A stretch of DNA of 64,000 bases, from assembly GCA_002095305.1 (NCBI GenBank), contig MIEI01000013.1, forward strand, positions 1 to 64,000. Reading direction: 5' to 3'. Both the position numbers and the translations under genes were made by a program. Below the pieces are notes generated by a model. That model searched no databases, was not told the DNA's origin, and worked only from the letters and a program-made list of their open reading frames with translations. This stretch comes from Pantoea brenneri. Its GTDB lineage: Bacteria > Pseudomonadota > Gammaproteobacteria > Enterobacterales > Enterobacteriaceae. Shown here one piece after another: positions 11,256 through 21,851 of this stretch (positions within the stretch are counted from its first letter, which is position 1; the number at the start of each line of letters is the position of its first letter).

Positions 11256-12895
11256 TTAATCCGCCTTACCCTGCGCCAGCCCGATGACCCGGGCGAACAT
11301 CTCGCGCATTAACAGCGGAATGGCATCCTGACCGCGTTCCGCCGCTGAGGTAGCCACTGCGATCGCCAGCTCAGGCTTCGAGCTCTGGTGAATCGCCCTG
11401 GTAATAATACGCCTGGCACTCATCCTCACGTTTAACGGCAGGTGCGCCATCTGCAGATAAACATCGCGAAAGCCCTGCTGGAAGAGGAAGTTTTCGATAT
11501 CCAGCGCCGGCAGTTGTGTCAGATGCTGCTGCTCGCTATCGTGCGGCTGCAGCTGGCTGCGGGCGGCGGTGGCATATTTGTTGCCCGCCTCATCTCCGTC
11601 CGTCAGAACATGCCAGGCGATGCCCATCCGGCGGGCAAATTTCAGCAGTGGTTTGAGGCCAGACTGGGCAAACTCAATCACTTTTACCCCTTCGGCGGCA
11701 AAACTGTAGCCGCACTGCTGCGCCAGCTCATTGATGATCCAGACTTCGGTTTCACCCTCAACTAATAGCCAGCAACGGGCAAACAGCGCCACCGGTCGGT
11801 TGACGCGAATATGAAAGCCAATGCGGCGACTCTCCTCCGCGCTCAGGCCTTCCGGGCCGATGCGCCACGCCGCGACCCGTGACGGTTCACGCACCAGTCG
11901 GCAGACATTCTCAACCGGCACCTGCGACAACAGCTCCGCCGAGTTGGTGGTGGCAATTTTTTGCAGCGGCAGCAGCGACAGCATATTCCACGCCACCGAC
12001 AGCATGATTGGATGCAGGCGGGTTTCCGGATCTTCAATCAGTAACAATGGACGGGCGTCAGGCGCCAGCGGCAGATCGCCCCGCGCCTGAATCAGCAGCG
12101 TAAACATCTGCAGCAGAATCAGTTGCCGGCTGCGCGAATCATTGCCAGCGATCAGCTGATTAAGCTGATCCAGCGCCTGCCATCCCCGATCGCCGTGACG
12201 CTGTTGCGGATCGACCCGCCGGGCAACCGCGGCGGCTGGCTGCTGTACCAGAAAGTAATGCTCCATCAGTTGCTGCAGGGTTTTCAATCCCTGCCGCAAG
12301 ACTTCATCACTCAGTTGCTGCGGGTGCCGTTCAAGATCGCGTGCCAGATCTTCCATTCCAGCCATCAGCTGAGGATGCAGGATCGGATCGTCCGGCGCAG
12401 CTCATGCCGGGATCGTTTACTGAAACGCGCATCGCGCAGTCGCAATACCGGATGCCGTTGCAGCAGGCGTGCAATGGCCGCCGCGCAGTTCTCCTGTGTC
12501 AGCGGCTGAAGCTGGCGGTCGACAAAGCGCCGACTGGCACTGACCCCCTGCTGACGCCAGGTGGCACGCACGCTGTAATAGAGCCAGCGCGCGCCCTGTG
12601 CGTCACGCTGCAAGAACGGTGCCAGCAGCGCATCATCAGCGCTGCCATCATCGCGAAAGTGAAACACCACCGAGAGACGACGCATCGAATCCGTGACATC
12701 GCCCGGCGTAAAATGAAAGTCAGCCGGGGTAAAAACATACTCATCGTGATGCGGTGACAGCAGTAAACTCAGCGCATCAAGCAGGCTGGATTTACCCCAG
12801 GCATTCTCACCAATCAGCAGGTTGGTCTGGGTTAAAGGCAGGGAAAGCTGGTTGATGCCGCGAAAACCGCGAATGTCGATATGTTCCAGAATCAT
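11256..12895 (-). CDS. ybjD: OLD-family ATP-dependent endonuclease YbjD (single-base frameshift as sequenced)
   Basis: SMC-like ATPase fused to a TOPRIM nuclease domain. The N-terminal frame (12895 to a stop at 12365) has MILEHIDIRGFRGINQLSL and Walker A GENAWGKSS. The C-terminal frame has the ABC-like RPLLLIEDPETRLHPIM and the TOPRIM motifs LVEGETE and DGDEAG. The shift lies between 12366 and about 12408; adding a base in the CGCCGG tract at about 12392-12397 joins them into 546 residues (552 in E. coli). The exact site is less certain here than in the other frameshifted genes. Confidence 0.85.
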
Positions 12896-13030
12896 AGGGT
12901 TCCATCCTCTTGCTAAACGAAGCAGGGTTGCCGGACACCGACTGGTCAGGTCACGCGCGGCCGAGGGTTTACTCTACCGCGCTTTTTCGTTAGCGTGTCG
13001 CCACTTACTGCATGGATGGCCTTATTTTTT

Positions 13031-13930
13031 ATGTACTCCGGACTTCTGATTATCCTGCTGCCGCTGATTACGGGCTGGCTGTTACCGTTCCGTCAAACCA
13101 CCGTGCTGCGTCAGGTCAATCGCCTGCTGGGCTGGATGGTCTACGTGATCCTGTTCTTCATGGGCATCAGCCTGGCGTTTCTTGATAACCTCAGCAGCAA
13201 TCTGGTTACCGTGTTTCACACCGCGCTGGTGACCGCGCTGTGCATCCTGTTATGTAACCTGCTGGCGCTGCGCTGGCTGGAGAAGCGCGTGCCCTGGCAG
13301 CACAGCCATAAACAGGAAAAATTACCTTCACGGCTGCACATGGCGCTGGATTCACTCAAGCTGTGCGGCGTAGTGGTGATCGGGTTTGTGCTCGGCCTGA
13401 CCCAATGGCCGTTACTGCATTATGCCGCAACCGCCAGTGAATATGCGCTGATTTTCCTGCTGTTTCTGGTTGGCATTCAGCTTCGTGGCAGCGGGATGAC
13501 GCTGCGTCAGATCATTCTCAACCGACGGGGAATGTTGGTGGCCAGCGTGGTACTGGTCAGCGCGCTGGTCGGCGGAATGATCGCAGCGCTGGCGCTGGGC
13601 CTGCCGCTAAAAACCGGTCTGGCGTTAGCGAGCGGATTCGGCTGGTACTCGCTCTCAGGTATTCTGCTCACCGAAGCGTTTGGCCCGGTGATCGGCAGCG
13701 CCGCTTTCTTCAACGATCTGCTGCGCGAGCTGGTGGCGATTATGCTGATCCCGGCGCTCATCGCCCGCCATCGCTGCAGCGCCTTAGGCTTATGTGGTGC
13801 CACCTCAATGGACTTTACCCTGCCGGTGCTGCAGCGGGCCGGTGGCAATGAGATCGTGCCCGCCGCCATTGTGCACGGCTTTGTCATGAGCCTGCTGGCT
13901 CCGATTCTGATCGCCCTGTTCTCGGCCTGA
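13031..13930 (+). CDS. lysO: L-lysine exporter LysO (YbjE)
   Basis: Inner-membrane exporter of lysine and thialysine; about eight hydrophobic segments over 299 residues. The C-terminal half ([29 protein letters not shown], here given only by its ends, and [14 protein letters not shown]) is strongly conserved. I take ATG 13031 ([12 protein letters not shown]) because it matches the E. coli N-terminus and length; in-frame starts at 12995 and 13016 are possible. No hcp-hcr pair follows, unlike E. coli. Confidence 0.9.
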   Translation: MYSGLLIILLPLITGWLLPFRQTTVLRQVNRLLGWMVYVILFFMGISLAFLDNLSSNLVTVFHTALVTALCILLCNLLALRWLEKRVPWQHSHKQEKLPSRLHMALDSLKLCGVVVIGFVLGLTQWPLLHYAATASEYALIFLLFLVGIQLRGSGMTLRQIILNRRGMLVASVVLVSALVGGMIAALALGLPLKTGLALASGFGWYSLSGILLTEAFGPVIGSAAFFNDLLRELVAIMLIPALIARHRCSALGLCGATSMDFTLPVLQRAGGNEIVPAAIVHGFVMSLLAPILIALFSA

Positions 13931-14049
13931 CCGGCGCGGGCAGCCTCCAGCGCATTTTTTCACGGCTGCTTTTCTGTTACGTCGTCTACGCTTCTTTTTT
14001 GCGGTTTTGGTCGCGCCATCGGTCTGGCGCACCCACAAAGGAGAATAAG

Positions 14050-15771
14050 ATGAAACAAACCGTGGCGGCGCTGGTCGCTAAAACGCTTGAAAACGCCGGC
14101 GTCAAACGCATCTGGGGCGTTACCGGGGACTCATTAAATGGCCTGAGTGACAGTCTGAACCGCATGGGCACCATTGAATGGATGCCGACGCGCCACGAAG
14201 AAGTGGCGGCGTTTGCGGCAGGCGCGGAAGCGCATATCAGCGGTGAGCTGGCGGTCTGCGCCGGCTCCTGTGGGCCAGGCAATTTACACCTGATCAACGG
14301 ATTGTTCGACTGTCATCGCAACCGCGTGCCGGTGCTGGCGATTGCGGCGCATATTCCGTCGAGCGAGATCGGCAGCGGCTATTTTCAGGAAACCCATCCG
14401 CAGGAGCTGTTCCGCGAATGCAGCCACTACTGCGAACTGGTATCCAATCCTGAGCAGCTGCCGCAGGTGCTGGGTATCGCCATGCGCAAAGCGATCCTCA
14501 ATCGCGGCGTTTCGGTGGTCGTCCTGCCGGGCGATGTTGCACTTAAGCTAGCCCCCGAAAACGCTAACGCTGCGTGGTATCCGCCGCAGCTGCCGCAGGT
14601 TCTGCCACAGGCCGCTGAACTGGCCCAACTGGCTGAGACCCTGAATCAGGCCAGCAATATTACCCTGCTGTGCGGCAGCGGCTGCGCCGGTGCGCATCAG
14701 GAAGTGGTCAGGCTGGCGGAGACGCTGAAAGCGCCGATTGTCCATGCGCTGCGCGGTAAAGAGCACATCGAATATGACAATCCTTATGATGTCGGCATGA
14801 CCGGGCTGATCGGCTTCTCTTCCGGCTTCCACGCCATGATGAATGCCGAAACGCTGGTGCTACTTGGCACCCAGTTTCCCTACCGCGCCTTCTATCCGGA
14901 AAAGGCCCGCATTATTCAGATCGATATCAATCCCGGCAGCCTCGGTTCGCACTGTCACGTTGATGAAGCTTATGTCGGCGACGTGAAAACCACACTGCAG
15001 GCACTGCTGCCGCAGCTGACCAGCAAAATCGACCGCAGTCATCTCGACAGCGCGCTGGAACACTATGTCGATGCGCGTAAAAGTCTTGACGAGCTGGCCC
15101 AGCCCAACGATAAACAGCCGATTCATCCGCAATATCTGGCGCAGCAGATCAGTCACTACGCCAGTGAAGACGCCATCTTCACCTGCGACGTCGGTACGCC
15201 GACGGTCTGGGCGGCGCGTTATCTGAAGATGAACGGCAAGCGCCGGCTGCTCGGCTCGTTTAACCACGGCTCAATGGCCAACGCGATGCCGCAGGCGCTG
15301 GGTGCCCAGTCAATTGACCGCAATCGCCAGGTGGTGGCACTGTGTGGGGATGGTGGATTCAGCATGCTGATGGGCGATTTTATCTCGCTGGCGCAGCTGA
15401 AAATGCCGGTCAAGCTGGTGATCTTCAACAACAGCGTGCTGGGTTTCGTGGCGATGGAGATGAAAGCTGGCGGCTACCTCACCGACGGCACCGAGCTGGA
15501 CAACCCCGACTTTGCGGCCATCGCCGAAGCGTGCGGTATTAAAGGCATCCGGGTAGAAAAAGCATCAGAGCTGAACGGCGCGCTGGAGCAGGCGTTCGCC
15601 CATGACGGTCCGGTTCTGGTCGATGTCATCACTGCCAAAGAAGAACTGGCGATGCCGCCGCAAATTAAAATGGAGCAGGCCAAAGGCTTCAGCCTGTACA
15701 TGCTGCGCGCCATTCTGAATGGACGCGGCGACGAAGTGGTAGAACTGGCGAAAACCAACTGGCTGCGGTAA
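14050..15771 (+). CDS. poxB: Pyruvate dehydrogenase (quinone) / pyruvate oxidase PoxB
   Basis: Peripheral membrane flavoenzyme that converts pyruvate to acetate and CO2 and passes electrons to ubiquinone. The 573 residues (572 in E. coli) show the thiamine-diphosphate catalytic Glu in [14 protein letters not shown], the [12 protein letters not shown]...NN cofactor motif and the C-terminal lipid-binding tail. The ATG follows AAGGAGAATAAG. It is usually RpoS-controlled in relatives. A terminator follows, before ltaE. Confidence 0.97.
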   Translation: MKQTVAALVAKTLENAGVKRIWGVTGDSLNGLSDSLNRMGTIEWMPTRHEEVAAFAAGAEAHISGELAVCAGSCGPGNLHLINGLFDCHRNRVPVLAIAAHIPSSEIGSGYFQETHPQELFRECSHYCELVSNPEQLPQVLGIAMRKAILNRGVSVVVLPGDVALKLAPENANAAWYPPQLPQVLPQAAELAQLAETLNQASNITLLCGSGCAGAHQEVVRLAETLKAPIVHALRGKEHIEYDNPYDVGMTGLIGFSSGFHAMMNAETLVLLGTQFPYRAFYPEKARIIQIDINPGSLGSHCHVDEAYVGDVKTTLQALLPQLTSKIDRSHLDSALEHYVDARKSLDELAQPNDKQPIHPQYLAQQISHYASEDAIFTCDVGTPTVWAARYLKMNGKRRLLGSFNHGSMANAMPQALGAQSIDRNRQVVALCGDGGFSMLMGDFISLAQLKMPVKLVIFNNSVLGFVAMEMKAGGYLTDGTELDNPDFAAIAEACGIKGIRVEKASELNGALEQAFAHDGPVLVDVITAKEELAMPPQIKMEQAKGFSLYMLRAILNGRGDEVVELAKTNWLR

Positions 15772-15788
15772 AACAACAGCTTCACCCA

Positions 15789-15814
15789 GGCGGGCGCGAT
15801 GCCCGCCTTTTTTT
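15789..15814 (+). terminator. Terminator after poxB
   Basis: GGCGGGC / GCCCGCC with a 5-nt loop and seven T. It ends 22 bp before the ltaE start codon. Confidence 0.88.
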
Positions 15815-15836
15815 CCGCCACGTTCAGGAGCTTCAG

Positions 15837-16838
15837 GTGATCGATTTACGCAGTGATACCGTGACCCGGCCCAGTGCCGCCATGTTAAGCGCCATGATGT
15901 CCGCCGAAACCGGTGATGATGTCTACCGTGATGATCCTACCGTTAACGCCCTTGAGGCAGAAGCGGCGCGCCTGAGCGGTAAAGCGGCTGCGCTGTTCTT
16001 CCCGACCGGTACCCAGGCCAACCTGGTGGCGTTGCTGAGCCACTGTGAGCGTGGTGATGAGTATATCGTCGGTCAGCAGGCGCATAACTACAAATATGAA
16101 GCGGGCGGCGCGGCGGTGCTGGGCAGTATCCAGCCGCAGCCGATTCTGGCCGCTGACGATGGTACGCTGCCGCTCAGCGACGTGGCCGCCGCCATCAAGC
16201 CTGATGATATTCACTTCGCCCGCACCCGCCTGCTGAGCCTGGAGAACACCCATCACGGCAAAGTATTGCCGATAAGTTATCTGGAACAGGCCTGGGCTTT
16301 TACCCGGGAGCGGCAGCTGGCACTGCATATTGATGGCGCACGCATCTTCAATGCGGTCGTCGCCCAGCAGACTACGCTGGCGGCGATCGCCCGCTACTGC
16401 GACAGCCTGACCATCTGCCTGTCAAAAGGTCTGGGTACGCCGGTCGGTTCCCTGCTGTGTGGTGATGCGACGCTGATTGAGCGGGCGCGCCGCTGGCGTA
16501 AAATGACCGGCGGCGGTATGCGTCAGGCCGGAATTCTGGCAGCGGCCGGGCTTTATGCCCTGCAGCATAACGTGACACGCCTGCAGCAGGATCACGATAA
16601 TGCCGCCTGGCTGGGGCAGCAACTGCATGAGCTTGGCGTGGAAGTGATTGATCAGCAAACCAATATGCTGTTTGTCCAGCTACCGGCCAACCAGGTTGAA
16701 CCGTTAGCGGCGTGGATGAAAGCGCGCGACGTGCTGATCAGCGCCGGTCCCCGCACCCGACTGGTGACCCATCTGGATGCCGATCGCGCCGCGCTTGAGC
16801 AGGTGGTGGCCCACTGGAAAGCCTTTCTGCAGCAGTAA
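15837..16838 (+). CDS. ltaE: Low-specificity L-threonine aldolase
   Basis: PLP enzyme cleaving threonine or allo-threonine to glycine and acetaldehyde. 333 residues, the E. coli length. The Schiff-base lysine is K197 in LTICLSKGLGTPVGS; the N-terminus MIDLRSDTVTRPS is diagnostic. The start is GTG at 15837, preceded by CAGGAGCTTCAG. It converges on amiD with a 10-bp gap. Confidence 0.96.
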   Translation: MIDLRSDTVTRPSAAMLSAMMSAETGDDVYRDDPTVNALEAEAARLSGKAAALFFPTGTQANLVALLSHCERGDEYIVGQQAHNYKYEAGGAAVLGSIQPQPILAADDGTLPLSDVAAAIKPDDIHFARTRLLSLENTHHGKVLPISYLEQAWAFTRERQLALHIDGARIFNAVVAQQTTLAAIARYCDSLTICLSKGLGTPVGSLLCGDATLIERARRWRKMTGGGMRQAGILAAAGLYALQHNVTRLQQDHDNAAWLGQQLHELGVEVIDQQTNMLFVQLPANQVEPLAAWMKARDVLISAGPRTRLVTHLDADRAALEQVVAHWKAFLQQ

Positions 16839-16848
16839 TTTTTCCCGC

Positions 16849-17673
16849 TTACTGCGCCGCGCCATACTTTTCCAGCAGCGCGGCCGCTATCGCGGCAGTT
16901 TCGGCATCTGCGTTGCCGCGATAGTCTGCCGGCCGGAAATGCATCTGAAACGCTGCGATCACCGTCTGCTGCTCGCGCGCGCTCATCGCCCTATTCACCG
17001 GATAGCCGTAACGCTGTAAGCGATCGACGATTACTTCAGCCGGTACCGCCGCGTGCGGATCCTCACCGGCTAAGTAAAACGCTACCCGCCTGGCATCAGG
17101 CCAGGCACCCAATCCCCGCTGCGCCAGTTGCTGCCAAGGAAACAGCGGTCCGGGGTCCTGTTTACGCTGCGGGGCAATATCGCTGTGACCAACAATGTTT
17201 TCCGGCGCAATCGCGTAGCGCTGGCTGATATCACGCAGCAGCGCCTCCAGCGCAGTGATTTGCGCCGTGGTAAACGGCTGCCACTCGCGACCGGTCAGAG
17301 TACGGCGATAACCGCGATTCACCAGTTCGATGCCAATTGAGGTGTCGTTAATCCGGCTGGCTCCACGCCAGAAGCTCGGTCCGGCGTGCCAGGCGAGCTG
17401 CTGCTCCGGCACCAGTTGCCAGATGACGCCCTTACCGGCGCGCTGTGGCGGCTGCCGCGGGATCAGATAATGGGCGCTGACCTGTTGATCGGTCAGGGTT
17501 GCCAGCGAAGAGGAAAAATCTTCGGCGGTATAGTGAATCACAATCACTTTAACCCGTGGTCGCGCACCCTGGGCGGGATGCCGCAGGTCGGCCCAGTAGC
17601 CGGGACGGGATTCCACCCCGGACTGACAGCCCACCAGCATCAGCGCTGCGAGCAGCAACAGCAGGCGTTTCAA
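16849..17673 (-). CDS. amiD: N-acetylmuramoyl-L-alanine amidase AmiD (lipoprotein)
   Basis: Outer-membrane lipoprotein amidase of the AmpD-like amidase_2 family, acting on anhydro-muropeptides and peptidoglycan. It has a signal peptide with lipobox LVGC at residues 13-16, zinc-ligand motifs VIHYTAE and GHSD, and a C-terminal peptidoglycan-binding segment ([10 protein letters not shown]). The 274-residue frame starts with TTG at 17673; the sequence GTTGA makes this start overlap the ybjQ stop by 4 bp, so translation is probably coupled. Confidence 0.93.
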   Translation of the reverse strand: MKRLLLLLAALMLVGCQSGVESRPGYWADLRHPAQGARPRVKVIVIHYTAEDFSSSLATLTDQQVSAHYLIPRQPPQRAGKGVIWQLVPEQQLAWHAGPSFWRGASRINDTSIGIELVNRGYRRTLTGREWQPFTTAQITALEALLRDISQRYAIAPENIVGHSDIAPQRKQDPGPLFPWQQLAQRGLGAWPDARRVAFYLAGEDPHAAVPAEVIVDRLQRYGYPVNRAMSAREQQTVIAAFQMHFRPADYRGNADAETAAIAAALLEKYGAAQ

Positions 17674-17990
17674 CGAACGATTACCGCCGTCCCGCTGACG
17701 CTGACCATCAGCATACTGCTCTCTTTGCCGACCGTTTCGTAATCGATATCAATTCCGACAACCGCGTTAGCACCCAGCGCTTTGGCCTGCTCTTCCAGCT
17801 CTTTGAAGGCGATCTCACGCGCTTTGCGCAGCTCTTTTTCATAGGCGCCGGATCGGCCGCCGACGATATCGCGAATGCCGGCAAAAAAATCGCGGAAGAT
17901 ATTGGCACCGAGAATCGCTTCGCCGGTTACCACACCGCAATAATCCGTGATGCTGTGGCCTTCCAGCGTGGGGGTAGTTGAAAATTTCAT
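17670..17990 (-). CDS. ybjQ: YbjQ, UPF0145 (DUF74) family protein
   Basis: 106 residues; soluble, pentamer-forming family of unknown function. Conserved features are the Gly-rich ending [19 protein letters not shown] and the N-terminal [12 protein letters not shown]. The start ATG at 17990 is preceded by AGGAGA. It is the first gene of a two-gene unit with amiD, with a 4-bp overlap. Confidence 0.93.
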   Translation of the reverse strand: MKFSTTPTLEGHSITDYCGVVTGEAILGANIFRDFFAGIRDIVGGRSGAYEKELRKAREIAFKELEEQAKALGANAVVGIDIDYETVGKESSMLMVSVSGTAVIVR

Positions 17991-18096
17991 CGTCTTCTCC
18001 TTGTTGAAAACCGGACTAAGGCTCTTTCGACTAAAAAGCACGGCTATACTCTATGCTAAAAAGGGCACCTTGCCAGAGAACAATAAGGAAATCGAG

Positions 18097-18636
18097 ATGA
18101 GAAACAACGCGTTTGCGCTAATGATCCCCGCGGCCCTGCTGCTCAGCGCCTGTACCACCGTTGAGCCCGTGATTAAGGATAATGGCCCGCGTAGCGCGCC
18201 GTGCATCGAAGGCGGCCCTGACCAGGTTGCCCAACAGTTCTATGATCTGCGCGTTCAGCAGCCGACCCAGGGTCTGCCGGACAGCAACACGCTGGCAAAA
18301 TATCGCCCTTACCTGAGCGATGCACTCTATCACTCACTGCAGGCCGCCAGCGGCAGTAACGCCGGCGCACAGTGGCGCAACGGCGATCTCTTCTCCAGCC
18401 TGTCACAGGGTCCGACCGCTGCCAGCGTAGCCGATGCTTCTACCATTCCTAACCGTGATGCGCGCAATATTCCGCTGCGGGTTGAACTGAGCCGCGACGG
18501 CAAGCAGTGGCAGGATGAAGTGCTGATGATCCACCAGGGCAGTTGCTGGGTAGTCGATGATGTTCGCTATATGGCGAACCCGGCACATGCCGAGGGTGGC
18601 AGCCTGAGTCAGATGCTTGAAAAATCGAAAAAATAA
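18097..18636 (+). CDS. ybjP: YbjP lipoprotein
   Basis: 179-residue predicted lipoprotein, with signal peptide MRNNAFALMIPAALLLSAC and lipobox LSAC (Cys19). A DUF3828-like periplasmic domain follows (DQVAQQFYDLRVQQPTQGLP...YRPYLSDALYHSL). Function is unknown; it sits at the same place as E. coli ybjP, divergent from ybjQ. The ATG at 18097 follows AAGGAAATCGAG. Confidence 0.92.
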   Translation: MRNNAFALMIPAALLLSACTTVEPVIKDNGPRSAPCIEGGPDQVAQQFYDLRVQQPTQGLPDSNTLAKYRPYLSDALYHSLQAASGSNAGAQWRNGDLFSSLSQGPTAASVADASTIPNRDARNIPLRVELSRDGKQWQDEVLMIHQGSCWVVDDVRYMANPAHAEGGSLSQMLEKSKK

Positions 18637-18655
18637 TCACCCGTTCGGCGAGTGA

Positions 18656-18692
18656 TAAAAAGCGCGAGGTACTGATACCCGCGCTTTTTTTG
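18656..18692. terminator. Terminator after ybjP
   Basis: Interrupted stem AAAAAGCGCG ... CGCGCTTTTTTT with an inner GGTA/TACC pairing and a T run. Confidence 0.85.
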
Positions 18693-18797
18693 TTTCCGCT
18701 AGCCCGGCATTCGTCGGGTCATCCCGCCGGACAGCACACGATATTGTGCTAAGCTTTAGCGGTTTTCCCGGCTGTTTCATAAATTTTAACCCACCTC

Positions 18798-18815
18798 AAT
18801 TGCATAACTATTCTG
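18798..18815 (+). promoter_or_regulatory. Candidate ArgR (ARG) box upstream of artPIQM
   Basis: AATTGCATAACTATTCTG resembles the 18-bp ARG-box consensus (wNTGAATwwwwATTCANw) with several mismatches. It lies 45 bp before the artP ATG, and a weaker AT-rich half-match precedes it at about 18774. ArgR represses art genes in E. coli. Confidence 0.45.
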
Positions 18816-18860
18816 GTGACGTTAAAATCCGCGACACTAATAGCTATTCAAATCTGGCGC

Positions 18861-19589
18861 ATGAGTATTCAACTAAACGCAATAAACTGCTTCTACGGTG
18901 CTCATCAGGCGCTGTTCGACATTAATCTTGAGTGTCCGCAAGGCGAGACACTGGTATTGCTGGGTCCCAGCGGTGCCGGTAAGAGTTCGTTGCTGCGGGT
19001 GCTGAATTTGCTGGAGCAACCCCGTTCAGGTCAGTTGCAGATCGCCGGTAATCATTTCGATTTCAGCCAGAAGCCGGCTGAGGCCGCGATCCGTGAACTG
19101 CGCCAGAACGTCGGAATGGTGTTCCAGCAATATAATCTCTGGCCGCATCTGACCGTGCTGCAGAACCTGATGGAAGCGCCCTGCCGGGTGCTGGGTCTGA
19201 GCAAGAGTGACGCGCGTGCCCGGGCAGACAAGCTGCTCGATCGTCTGCGTCTGACGCCCTACAGCGACCGTTTTCCGCTGCATCTCTCCGGCGGTCAGCA
19301 GCAGCGGGTGGCGATTGCCCGCGCCCTGATGATGGAGCCGCAGGTGCTGCTGTTTGATGAGCCGACCGCTGCGCTCGACCCGGAAATTACCGCTCAGATT
19401 GTCACCATTATTCGCGAACTGGCCCAGACCCGGATTACGCAGGTGATCGTTACCCATGAAGTGGAAGTGGCGCGTAAAACCGCCAGCCGCGTGGTCTACA
19501 TGGAAAATGGTCACATTGTGGAACAGGGTGATGCCAGCCGCTTTACACAGCCGCAAACCGAGGCGTTTGCTCACTATCTTTCGCACTAA
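18861..19589 (+). CDS. artP: Arginine ABC transporter ATP-binding protein ArtP
   Basis: ATPase of the periplasmic arginine importer. The 242 residues equal E. coli ArtP. Walker [10 protein letters not shown], signature [15 protein letters not shown] and Walker B VLLFDEP are intact. The frame is open upstream of ATG 18861, but homology ([19 protein letters not shown]) begins there. First gene of artPIQM. Confidence 0.96.
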   Translation: MSIQLNAINCFYGAHQALFDINLECPQGETLVLLGPSGAGKSSLLRVLNLLEQPRSGQLQIAGNHFDFSQKPAEAAIRELRQNVGMVFQQYNLWPHLTVLQNLMEAPCRVLGLSKSDARARADKLLDRLRLTPYSDRFPLHLSGGQQQRVAIARALMMEPQVLLFDEPTAALDPEITAQIVTIIRELAQTRITQVIVTHEVEVARKTASRVVYMENGHIVEQGDASRFTQPQTEAFAHYLSH

Positions 19590-19604
19590 GTCAGGATGCT
19601 AACA

Positions 19605-20336
19605 ATGAAAAAAGTCGTACTTGCTGCACTGCTTGCTGGTTTTAGCCTGAGCGCCACCGCGGCGCAGACCATTCGTTTCGCGACCGAAGCCTCTTACCCT
19701 CCGTTTGAGTTCGTCGATTCAGACAACAAGATTCAGGGCTTCGATGTCGATCTGGCGAATGCATTGTGTAAAGAGATTGATGCGACCTGTACTTTCACCA
19801 ACCAGGCGTTCGATAGCCTGATCCCCAGCCTGAAATTCCGTCGCTTTGATGCGGTGATGGCCGGCATGGATATCACCCCTGAGCGTGAAAAACAGGTGCT
19901 GTTCAGCAAGCCTTACTACGACAACTCGGCGCTGTTCGTGGCGCAGAAAGGGAAAGTGGCCAGCATTGAGGCGCTGAAAGGCAAGCGCGTCGGCGTACAA
20001 AACGGCACCACTCACCAGAAATACCTGACCGAAAAGCACAGTGAAATCACTACCGTGCCGTACGACAGCTATCAGAATGCGGTGCTGGATCTGAAAAATG
20101 GCCGTATTGATGCGGTATTCGGCGATACGGCGGTGGTTAATGAGTGGCTGAAGCAGAACGCGACGCTGGCGCCAGTGGGCGAGAAAGTCACCGATAAAGC
20201 CTACTTTGGTACCGGTCTGGGCATTGCAGTGCGTACCGGCAATACCGATCTGCAAACCAAATTCAACGGTGCGCTGGATAAAATCAAAGCCGACGGCACC
20301 TATAAGACGCTCTACAGCAAATGGTTCCCGCAGTAA
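19605..20336 (+). CDS. artI: Periplasmic amino-acid-binding protein ArtI
   Basis: Substrate-binding protein of the art system. Signal peptide MKKVVLAALLAGFSLSATA with cleavage near AAQ, then a SBP_bac_3 fold (SYPPFEFVDSDNKIQGFDVD). 243 residues. ATG 19605 was preferred to the in-frame ATG 19596 because the AGGA at 19593-19596 is well spaced only for 19605. About 65-70% like artJ in this window, by eye. Confidence 0.95.
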   Translation: MKKVVLAALLAGFSLSATAAQTIRFATEASYPPFEFVDSDNKIQGFDVDLANALCKEIDATCTFTNQAFDSLIPSLKFRRFDAVMAGMDITPEREKQVLFSKPYYDNSALFVAQKGKVASIEALKGKRVGVQNGTTHQKYLTEKHSEITTVPYDSYQNAVLDLKNGRIDAVFGDTAVVNEWLKQNATLAPVGEKVTDKAYFGTGLGIAVRTGNTDLQTKFNGALDKIKADGTYKTLYSKWFPQ

Positions 20337-20342
20337 TTTCTG

Positions 20343-21059
20343 ATGAATGAAATGATCCCACTCGCAAGCGCCGCCGGCATGACCGTCGGCCTTGCCGTTT
20401 GTGCGCTTATCGCCGGCCTGGTGCTGGCGATGATTTTCGCTGGCTGGGAGTCGCTGCGCTGGAAACCGCTGGCGTGGATCGGCACCGGTCTGGTCACCCT
20501 GATCCGCGGTCTGCCGGAAATTCTGGTGGTGCTGTTTATCTACTTTGGCGCCTCTCAGCTGCTGCTGACCCTCTCCGACGGTTTCACCCTCAATTTCGGC
20601 CTGTTTCAGTTACCCATTCAGGTAGAAATTGAAAACTTCGACGTCAGTCCGTTCCTGTGCGGCGTGATTGCGCTGGCGATGCTGTATGCCGCCTACGCCT
20701 CACAAACCCTGCGCGGGGCGCTGAAAGCAGTGCCGATCGGCCAGTGGGAATCGGGTCAGGCGCTGGGAATGAAAAAATCGGCGATATTTCTGCGTCTGAT
20801 TATGCCGCAGATGTGGCGGCATGCCCTGCCAGGACTCGGCAATCAGTGGCTGGTACTGCTAAAAGATACCGCACTGGTGTCGCTGATCAGCGTCAACGAC
20901 CTGATGCTGCAAACCAAAAGTATCGCCACACGAACTCAGGAGCCGTTTACCTGGTTCCTGGTGGCTGCGGCTATCTATTTAGTGATCACCTTGTTCAGCC
21001 AGGCGGTATTGCGCCGCATTGAGCTGCGCACCACCCGATTTGAACGGGGGAACAGCTGA
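20343..21059 (+). CDS. artQ: Arginine ABC transporter permease ArtQ
   Basis: Inner-membrane permease, 238 residues, with about five transmembrane helices and the EAA-type loop ([20 protein letters not shown]) that docks ArtP. It starts 6 bp after artI, and its stop overlaps the artM start by one base (TGATG). Confidence 0.95.
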   Translation: MNEMIPLASAAGMTVGLAVCALIAGLVLAMIFAGWESLRWKPLAWIGTGLVTLIRGLPEILVVLFIYFGASQLLLTLSDGFTLNFGLFQLPIQVEIENFDVSPFLCGVIALAMLYAAYASQTLRGALKAVPIGQWESGQALGMKKSAIFLRLIMPQMWRHALPGLGNQWLVLLKDTALVSLISVNDLMLQTKSIATRTQEPFTWFLVAAAIYLVITLFSQAVLRRIELRTTRFERGNS

Positions 21060-21727
21060 TGCTGGCGTATCTGCCCGAATTACTGAAAGGATTACACACC
21101 AGCCTGACGCTGACCGCGGCCTCGCTGGTGCTGGCGCTGCTGCTGGCGCTGCTGTTCACCGTGGTGCTGTCGCTGAAAACGCCGGTGCTTAATCCGCTGG
21201 TAAAAGGCTTTATCACATTGTTTACCGGCACGCCGCTGCTGGTGCAGATCTTCCTGATCTATTACGGTCCGGGACAGTTTCCGTCGATCCAGCAAATCCC
21301 CTGGCTGTGGCACCTGCTGTCGCAACCGTGGCTGTGCGCCATGCTGGCGCTGTCGCTCAATAGCGCGGCTTACACGACCCAACTTTTTTACGGCGCGGTG
21401 CGGGCTATTCCGTCCGGTCAGTGGCAATCCTGCGCTGCACTCGGCATGAACCGCAAAGATACGCTGCGTATTCTGCTGCCTTATGCATTTAAGCGCGCCC
21501 TCTCCTCTTACTCCAATGAGGTGGTGCTGGTGTTTAAAGGCACTTCGCTGGCCTATACCATTACCCTGATGGAAGTGATGGGCCACGGTCAGCTGCTCTA
21601 CGGTCGCACCTATGATGTCACGGTGTATGCCGCCGCCGGGCTGGTTTATCTGTGTGTTAACGGGGTGCTGACGCTGATGATGCGGCTGATCGAGAAACGC
21701 GCACTGGCCTTTGAACACCGTAACTGA
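21059..21727 (+). CDS. artM: Arginine ABC transporter permease ArtM
   Basis: Second permease of the complex, 222 residues, five or so membrane helices and the loop AVRAIPSGQWQSCAALGMNR. Coupled to artQ by a one-base overlap. A hairpin (TCAGGCGAGC / GCTCGCCTGA, 21731-21752) without a T run follows and may set the 3' end of the artPIQM mRNA. Confidence 0.95.
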   Translation: MLAYLPELLKGLHTSLTLTAASLVLALLLALLFTVVLSLKTPVLNPLVKGFITLFTGTPLLVQIFLIYYGPGQFPSIQQIPWLWHLLSQPWLCAMLALSLNSAAYTTQLFYGAVRAIPSGQWQSCAALGMNRKDTLRILLPYAFKRALSSYSNEVVLVFKGTSLAYTITLMEVMGHGQLLYGRTYDVTVYAAAGLVYLCVNGVLTLMMRLIEKRALAFEHRN

Positions 21728-21773
21728 TGGTCAGGCGAGCCCGCTCGCCTGATACGCCTGGACAATCACAACG

Positions 21774-21791
21774 ATTGCATAAAAATTCATT
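21774..21791 (+). promoter_or_regulatory. ArgR (ARG) box upstream of artJ
   Basis: ATTGCATAAAAATTCATT fits the ARG-box consensus closely, with both half-sites and an A/T centre. It lies about 60 bp before the artJ ATG, where it could cover the promoter. This fits separate arginine-repressed transcription of artJ, as in E. coli. Confidence 0.65.
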
Positions 21792-21851
21792 ATCTGGCAG
21801 GGTAAGCAGCTCTCAGAGTAGTGAACAGGTTGTGATTACAGGAGTCGTATA

